Shown here: positions 24,001 through 32,777 of the stretch, piece after piece
Position numbering within the stretch: the stretch's first letter is position 1
Layout of the letters: each line of letters starts with the position of its first letter
Origin: Cristatella mucedo
Lineage: Eukaryota; Bryozoa; Phylactolaemata; Cristatellidae
Assembly (NCBI GenBank): GCA_009760855.2
Contig: WPIO01000027.1
Span: 3,712,501-3,776,500 of the forward strand
Reading direction: 5' to 3'
Length of the DNA: 64,000 bases
Position numbers and translations under genes: made by a program
Notes under the pieces: model-generated
Database searches by the model: none
What the model was told of the DNA's origin: nothing
The model's input: only the letters and a program-made list of their open reading frames with translations

Positions 24001-26098
24001 TGCTTGCAAGTAACACGAGCAACGACGTGGGCACATACAAGCATGTCTACGAGTTTAGGGACATGTGAATTCCCGTTCAAGCTGTACATGAATGGTGTGA
24101 ACCGCAAACTGCACAGCAACCCGTGTTGCCACTCCCCCTTCCACTTCCCTGCCGTCGGATCTCCATCAGAGACCACGCCTCTCACAGCTGTGATGTACCA
24201 AGCCCCTTCTGGTTTTCTAACCTTGTTTGTGGAAGAAATTTCGACAACTGATTCAAATGATGACCCGCGCAAAAAACTGCAATACTATAGCCAAGTGGCT
24301 CGAAAACAACAACAGAAACTCTGCCACCCATTTCTTCAGACCGAATAGGCTGAAAGAATGAGAAACTGGTTAGAGGTGGTCTGAGACATGCAGCCACTGC
24401 TGCAGGGCAGCATCCATGTCTGGGTCTGAAGTAATGTACCGAGCTTCCCCTAGACAAGCTGATCACGAATAAGTAGCTCAAAGGTTTTTATGAGCATACA
24501 TTTAACAGGCAGATTTTAAGTGGCTGTCCTATGCCTCCTGGAAGACTGATTGGAAGTGGTTGGAAGGATTTAGGGTTGTGGCTGGGGCATGGTTAGCATT
24601 TGCTGTCCGACTGCAACTGTAGGCCAAGGTAGACTGTGCATCTATGCATGGTTGAATGCCTTTAAGGGATGTAATTACTGCATACAGAATAAATGACCTT
24701 CCGGCTGAGCAGCATATAGCCAGGCAGTGGCCGAGTTGGTGAGGCAATGGCACGAAATATACAGTTGAGTTGATAATGAGCCATTATTGATGATTGATGA
24801 TAATTGTTGGAGGCAGACGCAGGATTAAGGAAAATTCTTATCGACAGTCCGAAGAAGGCGCCCCAGTAGTGACTAACTATGACGGCATAGCACCTTATGC
24901 TAAGCAAAGTCTTTTTTTGAGCAGAATATCCGAGGAAAGCTCATGCACTGTCATAGCAAATACACCAATGGAATGGTAGAAGGTATGATGAAGAAGTTTG
25001 CCAAAGGTCCACACAGCTCATGGAATCACCGAGACCACTCTCTGGGGTGGAGAAGTATTCACCTTTCCAGCTACATTAAAGCTCCCGTCTCGTGGAGCAG
25101 TCGCATTCGAAAACGCAGCCCTGTACTGTGGTGCTGGTGTGAATGGATCGTGACAAGCTGGTGTGGCCAGCACCATGAAGAAGGGCTGCTTTCCTGGAGA
25201 CCAGTCAGAGAGAAACCGGACGGCTTTGGACGCCTGAAACAAGCCGAGGGAGGGCACGTACAGGAGCTTGCATTGCATGGCTGCAAGCCCAACACTGCAA
25301 TCGAGGAGTACAGTAAGAGTAGCTCACTATGACATTTGTGAGATAGTCCTTGTTGTAATCATCGCCGTGCACTTCTGCCTTGCCATCGACAGACAGTGTA
25401 TAGTTGTAATAAACTGAGTTAAAAAGCTGAAACGCAAAAGTGGTCAGGGCATGTGACGAACGTTGGTTGAACAGAGTACAGTACACAGCAAGTACTCACC
25501 AGTGGTGCAGCGATACAAGGTCTGCTCGAGAGCAAGTGCATCGTCAGAAAATCACAGCACACTTGCGAAGGAAGCACGGGCCACTTGAACACAAGCAGCA
25601 ACAAAAAACCCAGCAAAACGGGAAAATGTTGGTAGGCTGACATCGTAGCAAAAGCTGGCTGGGTCTAGCAAAAAAAATGCATGCTCTCCCATAGCACAAC
25701 GACACTGTAGCAGACTGTTCGTAGCTGCTCACCTAATGCAACGGCTCTTAGCCAATCTCCGACATTTCAATGCTGAGTATCCTGAAAGTTTGCATCTCTC
25801 GGCTAAACTCCAGCATACCAAAATGCTACTGTTCTAGAGAGCCGACATCCCGAACTTCTAAAATCCTGGTACTCAAGGAGCCAAGTCGGAGAGCAGCTTG
25901 AACTTTCCAGGACAGATTCTTTCGGTGTCTCAAGTCTTGCACCTCACTTGGATTAAGATGGCCACTTGCAGGTTGCTCCTAGTAGTTACTAAGGAGCCAT
26001 TCGGCAAGGGTCGGACCACATAGCATCGTCACCTGTTCGTAAGGCTATAAGAATTTGTTTTGGTCTGCCTGTTTCTCTTGCTCCCTCTCTCCCTTCTT

Positions 26099-26193
<95 letters not shown>

Positions 26194-28283
26194 GTCTCTC
26201 TCCCTCACGTTCGTACGGCCATACGCCAGCTTTACAGCATTGACCTTGTATTGGCCATATTTGAGGCAGCAAACTGCCTTGGCTACAATTTTTTTGTCAA
26301 AGTAATTTCTAAATCACTCTGCTACTCCGCTCTAGTGTCGTTACCTAGCCACGACGGCACCACAGATCAGTTGGCACACATTATGCCACAGACACTGCCA
26401 CAAGTGTCCGTGGGAGTAGTACTGCTAGCCTTTAGGCAGAAACACTAATACTGCAACTGCGCAATCAAGCAAGGTAAATAAACCCTGAACTGTTGAGCTG
26501 TCCGAACCAACTGACATCTAGAACAGCCATGACCTTGGAAGGAAAACAACGTCTGAAGTTAATATGTAACGGCATTTAGTGCACACACAGTGAAGTCAGT
26601 ATCAAAAAGAAGCAACATTTCAGAAGGCTTCACCAGCCAAGGACTGGTGAACGTGTGTTACTGCGGCGATTATGGCAGCAATGGTCACGATTACTTACAA
26701 GTGCATTCCACGACGACCAACCAGGAGGCACATGAGAGACACCACCAACTGATGGCGATCCATACTACAACAGCAGGGCTCTGTACGGAAAATGCATTCA
26801 CCAAGCGCCGCTACCCAGTGCAAGGTCCGTTGTGTCAATAAACGAGCATGACACTCCATCTATTTACACAGTATATACTAGCACGGAGGGTATTATGCCA
26901 GTTTTCAGATATAGAAGATGCAAGTAGTAAAGAGACTGGGATGAAACGCCTCGTTGCCCTGAACCTGTCAGCTGTCTTGGCAAATGCAACTTAATGAATG
27001 ACAAGATTCTTAGCTAGAAAGAGCTGCGTGTCAGAGATTGACTGGCAGTAACCGTGAAAGCAGCACAGCTGGCAGGGTACTGTAGCCACCTGCCGGAACC
27101 GCGTCTCTGCCTGCCACCATTGCTTGTGCGCACACAAGCGTACAGACACACGAGCGAGCGAGCACGAACCTCGTTTAGGTATTTTCCGGCAAAGAAAGTT
27201 CTGTAGCCGAGCAAGCTGAGGTGCGCAGCTATTGTGCGCCCCTGCTCGCTCTGCCGCTGCCAGTCGCTGCTGCTGCAGCCTCCACTCAGTGAGTTGTTGA
27301 CCGCACCGTGGTTGTGCGCGTACTTGCCAGTCAAGATGCTCGAACGGCTCGGACAGCACAGCGGTGACGTCACAAACTAGACGAGGAAAACCAGCACTCT
27401 CTAGCCAGCGACGCTCAAGATCGATGCTGCAGGCTGCAGGTGCGGTGGCAGCTGCAGGCCAGCACAGTCAGTGCTCTATCAGTGGCTATCGTCGAGCAGC
27501 TGCGGTTGCGCTTCTCAGCCACCTGACGGGAGTTGATGGCTCCCCCTCCCACCGACCCGCGATGCTCAATCGATAAAACTCGTGTGGGAACAAGAAGCAT
27601 CACGAAGGACCAAGTAGCAAAACGGTACATAGTTTGTAGGCATCCTTGAAAAAGTTCATTCTTTCGAGTAACTTGTAAAAAGTGGCCCACGTGCACTGAA
27701 GTCTGTGGCCATTTCGAACAAGAAGCCTTACCATGTTCTCAAAAGTGGCACCAGCATCGCCAATAAGCTTCCGAGTCTTCGGCATTGGCTCCTGTAAATA
27801 CAAGGCAGAATTCTCTAGAAATTCGGCAACTGCCAGGGTCGATAACATTGTCAGCGCAGCAATGCGCACCTGAAGTTGCAGGGTGACAATGCAGAGCAGA
27901 CAAGGGCAAGCAGCTCGAGCGACTTGTTCACTTTTAAAAGCTTATCAAGTTAGTGGGCTACTACTGGAGTCGTCGCTGTTGCTTTTTTGCAGAAACCGGA
28001 AGGAATTCGGTTCCTGAATGGCACCGGAAACAGTAAGTATGCCTGTCGCTTACCGACATGACATACGGTCTAGAAGGAACAGGATAAGGAAGGAGAAGGA
28101 ACAAGGAAAAGGAACACGGATCAATGAGCGATCGTTTACCAATCGCACTGCTGGTTTGGCCCAGTGGTTAGGGTGCTCACTTCGACCAAGGTCTGGCCGA
28201 GGTCATATGTGAAGCATCCGAATCGAGATTTAAGTTCTCTTAGGATGCTATACAAATAAATTATATAAATATATGCTATACAA

Positions 28284-28314
<31 letters not shown>

Positions 28315-31300
28315 CCCACGAACTTTTGAACACATACCATATGCCAAGCCTGCATGCTTTTAGGAAGGACAAGAGGCATTTGAATATCGTGCATTCTCAG
28401 TCCCCACTAACGCCATGCTTTCCTGGTGACCATTTTCCAGACATGCTTCCAGCTACATTTCCAGGACTGTGAATGTCGCCAGCTGGCCATGTAACGTCAC
28501 ATGACAGCGAGTAGCCACTCCAACGTAATCGAGTTGCCTCCTCAGAAAGTTGTCCGAGCCTGGATGTGTGCAGTCACTTGCCTATCCACACCCCATCAGC
28601 TACTACTTTGACAGCTACTACTTTGACAGCTACTACTTTGACAACTTCATGGTCAAGGACCTCGTACAAGCTTGACGTCCCAAGGAAGGGGCCGTGAGGG
28701 CAGACTGCGTAACGCGCCTGCCACTGCCAACCCCCTCCCCGGGCTGCCTCAGGGCTCACACAGCTTCCGCTGTGCTCTGCCGCTTGCTTGTCGCCACGGC
28801 CACCCTGCCGCTGTCGAACGGCGCTATTATCAGCAGCCTAGCGACCTTGGGGCAGGCTTTGGGTATTGGCTGCTGCAGGCACCGATCAGGTGCCGACTAA
28901 GCAGCGAGTAGGTGCCACCACGAGGCTGCCACGTGTCTCGAGCGGCGTGCCGTGGTCCCGCAAGAGAGCTCGGGCACAGGCTGAGGGCTTCGGTTGACGC
29001 TGAGTTGGAACCGAGCAGCAGCCAAGGCTCGCAGCCGGCCGGACGTAACTCCAGCTTCAAAGGTCTGTAGCACTCTAAAGTATGCCCGATGAAGGCAACA
29101 TCTGCTAGAAGAACTTGCCAAGCCGACGCAGCTCATGGTTTACAAAGCATGGGTTACAGCTCATGGGTTACAGAGCATGGGTGTCGAAGAGCATGGGCTC
29201 ATTGCTCAGACCGCTACCTTTTCTGCACAGAAGTTCGAACTGCTGCTGACTCTCCCCGTTCGCCCCACCGGGAGCCGATCTGGTTTGAGGTATGCGAAAA
29301 ACGGCCAGTCGTTTCGCTACAGACACTGGCCCACAGGCAGCCACCGGCCCCCATACGCAGCCACCACCTCGTTCACGGCCACTGCAACCGGCATCGGCGA
29401 AGGGACGACCGGTTCGAGACGACTAATGAAGTGACGAGGGGATATTATGAGCAATTAAGTGAGATTGGCAAATACTAAACCAAAAAAATGAACAGGACTG
29501 CCATGCAAGCCATCGCAGCCATCTGCAGCCGGAGCTCCTTCTTCAACATCCGGAGGCAACAGCAAGCACTCGTCTCTTTCAGAGCAGTAGGATTAGTGGA
29601 CAACGATACCAGTATAACTGAGGTCCATTGGTAATAGCACAGCCATTTGTCGGCTCTCGAAGCCATGGGTGTACTAAGCCCAACAGCACCCCCCCCCCAG
29701 GCCGCAGACAGTGCATTGCACTTCAAGTCGTCAGCCAAGTGGAACGACCTATTTCAGGGTTTCCTTTGGTGCCGGCTGCTAGGCAGCAGTCCTAAACAGT
29801 AGATCATACCAGTCAACCCGAGGTTTCATGATGCATTAACAGGCCTGGCGGAAGGGATACCATATGCATGTTGTTTATACCACTCACCAGTCGATAGCGT
29901 TTCCTTTGCAGCAAACCTAAGCACCTAGAAAGAGATTTAGTTCTCTGAGGGCGCTTTATCAAGTGTATTATTATTATTATTATGCACCCGGTGTGCCTGA
30001 TAGTGTCACAGGCATATTTATCGGGTCTGTGGATGCCTAGTCCCACCTTGGACAATTACTGGGCACGCCGACAGGCATCCAATAGCTCACGATTGCACAC
30101 GATGCTACTGACTCTCCCTCCTCTCTTTCACTTGCTTCCTGACACGTGTGTATTCACTAGTACACCGCCGGACAAACTTACACAACAAGGATGCTACTCT
30201 GTGCCCCGAAATGGTTAAACTTGCAACGATGTAAACAGCTGACAGGTAGCAGCCTGTGCTCGTTTTCCTAAAGCTATCAAACCATCCCCACAGGAACACT
30301 CCGCCTCTTGACGAGCTAGCTGCCGAGCGAACCGTGGATGTATCAATGCATATTCGAGCTGGCGACTTCAAGCAGCAAGCCAGCCACCTGCCGAGCCAGC
30401 AGAAGCATTGAGTAGCAGCAGCAGATGCTGCTGCTGCTGCTACTCAATGCTGCCCTGCCGAGGCCGTCGAGCAGGCCTACTAGCCTAGGTGACGGCAGAT
30501 AATATTCACGCAGCTGCCTTCGAGTCAGGTCAGCGAGAGAAGAAAATTAACCATGCAGCCACGGCTTGGCCGATCGGATCTGAACGATAGATTCTCAGTC
30601 GTGATCGATGCCCATCCGTAAGTGCCACCGACCGAAGCGTTTGCTTCACGGCATCCCTAGCAGTGAAAAGCCTTGCACATGCACGAAGGCTATCGCCTCG
30701 CCTATGACTGATCATCCGTCGAGTCGGTCTTACACTCCGGGTTCCTCTCTCGTCTCGTCGCTAGCTCCGTCCACTATCCTATTCATCCGCAGACTTTCCA
30801 GCCTGGCGCCCTTAGTCTGGCTCGGCTCTTGGAGCCAGCTCACCTAGCGCCGGCGGCCACTCGCGTGCCCAGTCACCGAGCCCTCGCGCTCAGCAGCTGC
30901 AAGCAAGCGCCTTTCTGCTCCGAAGGGGGCGGACCGTTCGCACGCTAAGGGGCGACCGCCGGCCGGTGCCCGCTCGGCCTGCTGCCAGCCAGCGCGAAGC
31001 TCGGCCTGGACCTTTGGTGCGTGCAGACCGCACATCCAGCGCGGCACGCACCGCCGGCGCTCGATCAGACCGACGCCACGCACCCGCACGCACGACTTCC
31101 GGCGGGCACGAAACGAAGCTGGAGCGGACGAGCGCTTACTCGGAACTCGAGCCTGGTTGGGCCTTGCGCAACCCCCCCCCCCCGTCGACGATCGGCTCGA
31201 GTTTGCCGCATCCCGGCGGCGGTGGCGGGCGCTACCGTGCCACGAGGGAGTTAGGAGGGACAGGCGCAGCGCATTACAAGTAGCGCATTTTGTCTTATTC

Positions 31301-31511
31301 AGCAGCAGCGGAAGGCTTTCGGATACTCGGGATGATCCGGCGAAGGCGGCGACCCGGGAGTTCCGACTGCACTTCCGTCGTCACGCACCTGACCGTTGAG
31401 CACGACATCCTGGTCGTCCGTTAGTATGAATACTATGTTGGGCTGCTTTCCCCCGGTGTGCGCGAGGAAACCGCTGAGCAATCCCAAGGCAACGCACAAG
31501 GAGGTGCGCAT
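15390..31511 (-). CDS. GNS: N-acetylglucosamine-6-sulfatase (GNS) homologue, 10 coding exons
   Basis: Secreted/lysosomal sulfatase that removes 6-O-sulfate from N-acetylglucosamine in heparan and keratan sulfate breakdown (family knowledge). Coding exons, minus strand in order: 31511-31389, 27791-27732, 27376-27170, 26764-26699, 25426-25328, 25233-25063, 23482-23281, 20829-20483, 18424-18314, 15533-15390. Together they make 1530 bp, 509 residues plus stop, with no frame break. All introns are GT-AG; all are phase 0 except intron 7 (phase 1). Residues 1-21 look like a signal peptide. LTDDQD (about 31-36) supplies the metal-binding DD pair, Cys68 in C-C-P-S-R is the formylglycine precursor, and D304-N305 in SSDNG is the second metal pair. 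N-x-S/T sequons occur throughout. Alignment to human GNS from memory is collinear; the protein stops about 35 residues earlier. The start is the only Met before the signal peptide. The introns are loaded with transposons. Confidence 0.95.
15655..16025 (-). mobile_element. L2-A 3'-end copy in GNS intron 9
   Basis: The minus strand carries AGCATAGTACCA, CTCGTACAAACTTCACATCA and TTTGGAGACCGTGC, then the 3' UTR words TGCTGACACTGTTGCCACTA and TTTGCTG. It is in the same orientation as GNS. Confidence 0.75.
16026..16960. other. GNS intron 9, nothing recognised
   Basis: Intronic sequence with small chance ORFs only. Confidence 0.4.
16964..17050. repeat. (CA)n microsatellite
   Basis: About 40 consecutive CA units, in GNS intron 9; poly-HT and poly-CV frames are artefacts of it. 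Confidence 0.95.
17174..17981 (+). mobile_element. Mariner/Tc1-like non-autonomous element (MITE), 808 bp
   Basis: The left end CAGTGGTACCTCGGCTTA and the right end (reverse complement CAGAGATACCACGGCTTACG) are terminal inverted repeats, and each is flanked by TA (17172-17173 and 17982-17983), the mariner/Tc1 target. Internal CGTATGTCGAAACACTCGTA words are sub-terminal repeats of the same sort as in known CAGTGGTACCTCGG families. No transposase ORF is visible. It lies in GNS intron 9. Confidence 0.75.
18041..18089. repeat. (CA)n microsatellite
   Basis: About 24 CA units with one AAA interruption, just after the MITE in GNS intron 9. Confidence 0.9.
18314..18424 (-). CDS. GNS: GNS coding exon 9
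   Basis: 37 codons, acceptor CTTTCCAG|AACTG and donor GAG|GTATGT. They encode [20 protein letters not shown] and then the YCGFDDSE segment. Spacing of the cysteines matches human CFPDCVCEDAYNNTYACVR, a disulfide-containing C-terminal subdomain with a conserved N-glycosylation site. Confidence 0.94.
18451..18511. repeat. GCATGC-rich short repeats beside the exon 9 acceptor
   Basis: GCATGCCGTGCATGCATGCC followed by GTGCATGC words repeats an approximately 18-bp unit. It is in intron 8, 27-87 bp upstream of the exon 9 acceptor on the GNS strand. Confidence 0.6.
18845..20075 (+). mobile_element. L2-A-related LINE copy in GNS intron 8, antisense to GNS
   Basis: Starts at [20 protein letters not shown], continues with KIG (compare TLKIGSASIS) and MTIFQTTI at the DLSLDDH position, then [14 protein letters not shown]. 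It resumes after a 150-bp insertion with the LHWLPV-equivalent, [13 protein letters not shown] and a tail (GTGAAGTGCCTAGAAAGAG then TTTGGTTCTC). It has many frameshifts and belongs to the subfamily seen at 10.06-10.82 kb. Confidence 0.8.
19361..19510 (+). mobile_element. 150-bp solo LTR-like insertion with direct target duplication
   Basis: The insert starts TGTAGCAACC and ends ACACGCACCA (TG...CA). It contains AATAAA and is flanked on both sides by GCAGGTC (19354-19360 and 19511-19517). Removing it restores the LINE sequence around the LAGLPA codons, so the boundaries are well supported. The size, termini and polyadenylation signal suit a very short solo LTR. Confidence 0.65.
20483..20829 (-). 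CDS. GNS: GNS coding exon 8
   Basis: 347 bp, acceptor GGTTTCAG|GTCAG, donor AAGAT|GTATAT. It completes [20 protein letters not shown] and continues through [17 protein letters not shown] and DGLTMVPLL to a C-terminal subdomain. A Gly/Pro/Arg-rich stretch ([12 protein letters not shown]) lies where human GNS has a shorter loop. The KRQLYEFD element is a strong GNS-specific match. Confidence 0.95.
20932..20949. repeat. (TA)n tract
   Basis: Short TATATATA run with an AT-rich flank in GNS intron 7. Confidence 0.8.
21585..21960 (-). mobile_element. L2-A 3'-end copy in GNS intron 7
   Basis: Reverse complement gives CTCTGCAGCCAGGCTCGTGA (N-S-A-A-R-L), CTGCACTGGCACCCAATCAA (LHWHPIK), CATATCGACTTCAAGATCTT and TTTGGAGATCATGCCTTTGG (the FGDHAFG equivalent). 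It is in the same orientation as GNS. Confidence 0.75.
21961..23025. other. GNS intron 7, nothing recognised
   Basis: About 1 kb of intron. The 165-codon plus-strand frame at 21808-22305 overlaps the L2 copy antisense and has no motif. Confidence 0.4.
23030..23195 (-). repeat. SINE-A copy in GNS intron 7
   Basis: CTTGGCTGATTTAACAGC, AGAAGAGCCTTAACGGCTAT, AGAATCGCCCAATTGCAGGA, TTCGAACCCACGACCTCGGT and CTATCACGGCCC: the full SINE-A series on the minus strand. Confidence 0.8.
23281..23482 (-). CDS. GNS: GNS coding exon 7: DDLV helix and SSDNG metal site
   Basis: 202 bp, acceptor GCACAG|GAC and donor CTTG|GTAAGC (phase 1). It encodes [33 protein letters not shown] and [13 protein letters not shown]. 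The D-N pair is the C-terminal metal-binding pair of the sulfatase fold. A SINE copy sits about 90 bp downstream in the intron. Confidence 0.95.
23620..23900 (+). mobile_element. Possible non-LTR reverse transcriptase remnant
   Basis: Plus-strand frames give [41 protein letters not shown] and DVRIRKSW. They loosely follow the YADD, L-N-x-x-KT, and YLG-x-x-I spacing of RTE/R1-like LINEs. The match is short and frameshifted, so the call is tentative. It is in GNS intron 6. Confidence 0.3.
23901..25062. other. GNS intron 6, nothing recognised
   Basis: Overlapping ORFs of 99-171 codons on opposite strands have no recognisable motif and are taken as chance. Confidence 0.4.
25063..25233 (-). CDS. 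GNS: GNS coding exon 6
   Basis: 57 codons, acceptor TTGTTTCAG|GCG and donor AAG|GTGAAT. The segment [20 protein letters not shown] matches human [20 protein letters not shown]. It contributes the active-site His in the A-T-P-x-x-H region. Human has HSP where this protein has HDP. Confidence 0.94.
25328..25426 (-). CDS. GNS: GNS coding exon 5
   Basis: 33 codons after a GCGTTTCAG acceptor and before an ATA|GTGAGC donor. They encode [19 protein letters not shown] and then the DYLTNVI segment. This is the conserved YYNYTLS region, which includes a probable N-glycosylation site. Only 94 bp of intron separate it from exon 6. Confidence 0.93.
26100..26191. repeat. (TC)n microsatellite in GNS intron 4
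   Basis: About 45 TC units, purine (GA)n on the GNS strand. It is the source of the poly-SL and poly-RE frames. Confidence 0.95.
26699..26764 (-). CDS. GNS: GNS coding exon 4 (66 bp, no internal ATG)
   Basis: 22 codons between TTGTAG and CTT|GTAAGT, phase 0 at both ends. It encodes [16 protein letters not shown] followed by SSWNAL, matching human [22 protein letters not shown]. Exon 3 ends in ...KYLNE and human continues directly with YGAP, so this exon fills the gap exactly. Confidence 0.92.
27170..27376 (-). CDS. GNS: GNS coding exon 3: sulfatase signature C-C-P-S-R
   Basis: 69 codons beginning [19 protein letters not shown]; this is the PROSITE-type sulfatase signature. The first Cys of the CCPSR pair (Cys68) is the residue converted to formylglycine by SUMF1 in active sulfatases. 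It ends [13 protein letters not shown]. The acceptor is CTAG|TTTGTG and the donor is GAG|GTTCGT, a weak but acceptable donor. The downstream continuation of the open frame is intronic. Confidence 0.95.
27732..27791 (-). CDS. GNS: GNS coding exon 2 (60 bp)
   Basis: A 20-codon exon between a TTTACAG acceptor and an ATG|GTAAGG donor, phase 0 at both ends. It encodes [16 protein letters not shown], matching the KTKALIGEMGMTF segment that follows the DD motif in human GNS. It joins exon 1 and exon 3 exactly in frame. Confidence 0.93.
28147..28262 (+). repeat. SINE-B copy in GNS intron 1
   Basis: GCTGGTTTGGCCCAGTGGTT, GGTGCTCACTTCGACCAAGG, GTCATATGTGAAGCATCCGA and GTTCTCTTAGGATGCTATAC. The box B region is deleted between GGCCGAGGTC and ATATGTGAAG. 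Confidence 0.7.
28281..28310. repeat. (TA)n tract at SINE-B tail
   Basis: About 14 TA units directly after the SINE-B tail; probably expanded from it. Confidence 0.85.
28598..28642. repeat. 15-bp tandem repeat, three perfect units
   Basis: AGCTACTACTTTGAC repeated three times without a mismatch, in GNS intron 1. Confidence 0.9.
28643..29875. other. GNS intron 1, nothing recognised
   Basis: GC-rich at 28.68-29.05 kb. A short CATGGGTTACA-type triplicate occurs near 29130-29180 and a C10 run near 29690. The numerous ORFs overlap one another on both strands. Confidence 0.4.
29880..29985 (+). repeat. L2-A 3' tail in GNS intron 1
   Basis: TTTCCTTTGCAGCAAACC, AGCACCTAGAAAGAGATTTA, GTTCTCTGAGGGCGCTTTAT and (ATT)n. 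It is a tail-only insertion. Confidence 0.85.
30405..30450. repeat. Perfect 20-bp inverted repeat with 6-nt loop
   Basis: The left arm 30405-30424 starts GCATTGAGTAGCAG; the right arm 30431-30450 is its exact reverse complement. The arms include (CAG)n/(CTG)n triplets. It is in GNS intron 1. Confidence 0.9.
30840..31260. other. CpG-dense block in GNS intron 1 next to exon 1
   Basis: By eye this 420-bp stretch is much richer in G+C and CpG than its surroundings, with many GCG/CGC and CCGGC words and a C10 run near 31171. It lies 130-550 bp downstream of exon 1 in the transcription direction. It could be a CpG-island-like promoter-proximal region. The overlapping open frames on both strands are composition artefacts. 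Confidence 0.4.
31389..31511 (-). CDS. GNS: GNS coding exon 1: signal peptide and first catalytic Asp pair
   Basis: Encodes residues 1-41: start Met, hydrophobic leader ([13 protein letters not shown]), then the core beta strand [12 protein letters not shown] with the two metal-ligand aspartates. The donor is CAG|GTGCGT at 31389/31388, phase 0. The left end of a hAT transposon begins roughly 80 bp upstream, so any 5' UTR or promoter is either within that short gap, inside the transposon, or on a separate upstream exon. Confidence 0.93.
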
Positions 31512-32169
31512 AGCGTCTATTTCGGGCGCGGAACTGAGAACGAGGCAGCCGCCGCCCTGCGATGCGATAACTCGTAAATGCGGCTCTGTGAGCGCTTCCT
31601 TTAGGCGAACTAGGCAATCGCCTAGGGTGCTGGGCTATGGGGGCGCCAGAAAACGACTAGAAAGCTAAAATAAAGCTATATTTTGGTGAGGCTCGGTAAT
31701 AACTAACACCAAACCACTTTCCATATCAAAACATTTTGGCAGCTTGTTGAATGGCTATCATTAAAACCGCTATCAAGTATTATCCGAGCGGTGTAGGAGT
31801 AAGGGGTGGCGGTGCGAACGGTTTGCTGTGGAGCTGGGTACTAGGAGTTTTTTGGGCAAGCCGACGACCACGTTACTTGGGTATCTTCGGGGAAAACGGC
31901 TGCAACAGGCAGCGAAAGAACTGGGCACTGCAGTTGAAGTGCCTGGATTTGGTCACAGTATTTGAACCTATAGTATGGGGTACCTAGCAACTAACAAGTG
32001 GCTGGAGGGACGTGTAATTGTCGTGCAGAGTGCCACGGAGTCGTGTATCTAGGATGCTGAAACCACCGGTAGAATCCTCTGCAGGTTTCCCATCCCCAAG
32101 GGCTGCTAGAGAGTCTGTGCCGTTGCTAGAGAGTCCATTCCTACCTAGTTTCAAAGGCGAGTCAAATAA

Positions 32170-32308
32170 ATATAATCCATTTGTGTAGCGCCCCAAGAGA
32201 ACTTATTCTCTATTCAGGCGCTTCATATATGCCTCGGGGCTCGAGCCTGCGACCTCAGACAGACCTTGGTCGGGGCGAGCACCTTAACCGCAGGACCAAA
32301 CCAGCTCG
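32170..32308 (-). repeat. SINE-B copy nested in the hAT element
   Basis: Minus strand: GCTGGTTTGGTCCTGCGGTT, GGTGCTCGCCCCGACCAAGG, GCAGGCTCGAGCCCCGAGGC, ATATGAAGCGCCTGAATAGA, GAATAAGTTCTCTTGGGGCG. It is almost identical to 1748-1876. Confidence 0.85.
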
Positions 32309-32777
32309 GCACGCATCTAAGGCCTGTAGGACGTATAGCGGGGCCTATCGGGCTCAAGTCAGGCTAGCTTTAAAGGTGAGTTGAGAGTCAAAGGGTTTTT
32401 GTTGAAGATTATGTAACTCAGGCCATTTAAACGTACCGCTGTAGTGCCTTTCTCAGTCCGCGGTCCAGAGGTGATGCATGAACCTTGAGCCTCTGCGGCT
32501 GGCTTGTGCTGGCGGCTGCTGCTCAGCCTCGTTCTGCTTCCATCAGGCCGCTGGCCCGGCCGAGAGGAGGAGCAGTGCAGCTAATCGAGCCTAAACTTTG
32601 TTTGTAGCCTCAGTCTGGAGCTGAATGACTGGACGACCAGCAGCAGCCTCTCCCTTAAGGGCGGGGGGGGGGGGTGGTGCTGTATGCAGTAATAACAATA
32701 ACTTCTGACTGTAAGTCATTCTACAACCAGCGGTACAGTACAAGAGCATTATAAAAGCCATAACTTTTTACAGAGTT

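Noticed and set aside
27600-27869. 89-codon minus-strand ORF as an independent gene
   Set aside because: Only its middle 20 codons (27732-27791) are GNS exon 2, bounded by good splice sites; the flanks are intron.
28598-28642. CRISPR-like short repeats
   Set aside because: Three directly abutting 15-bp units without spacers, in a eukaryotic intron: a minisatellite, not a CRISPR array.
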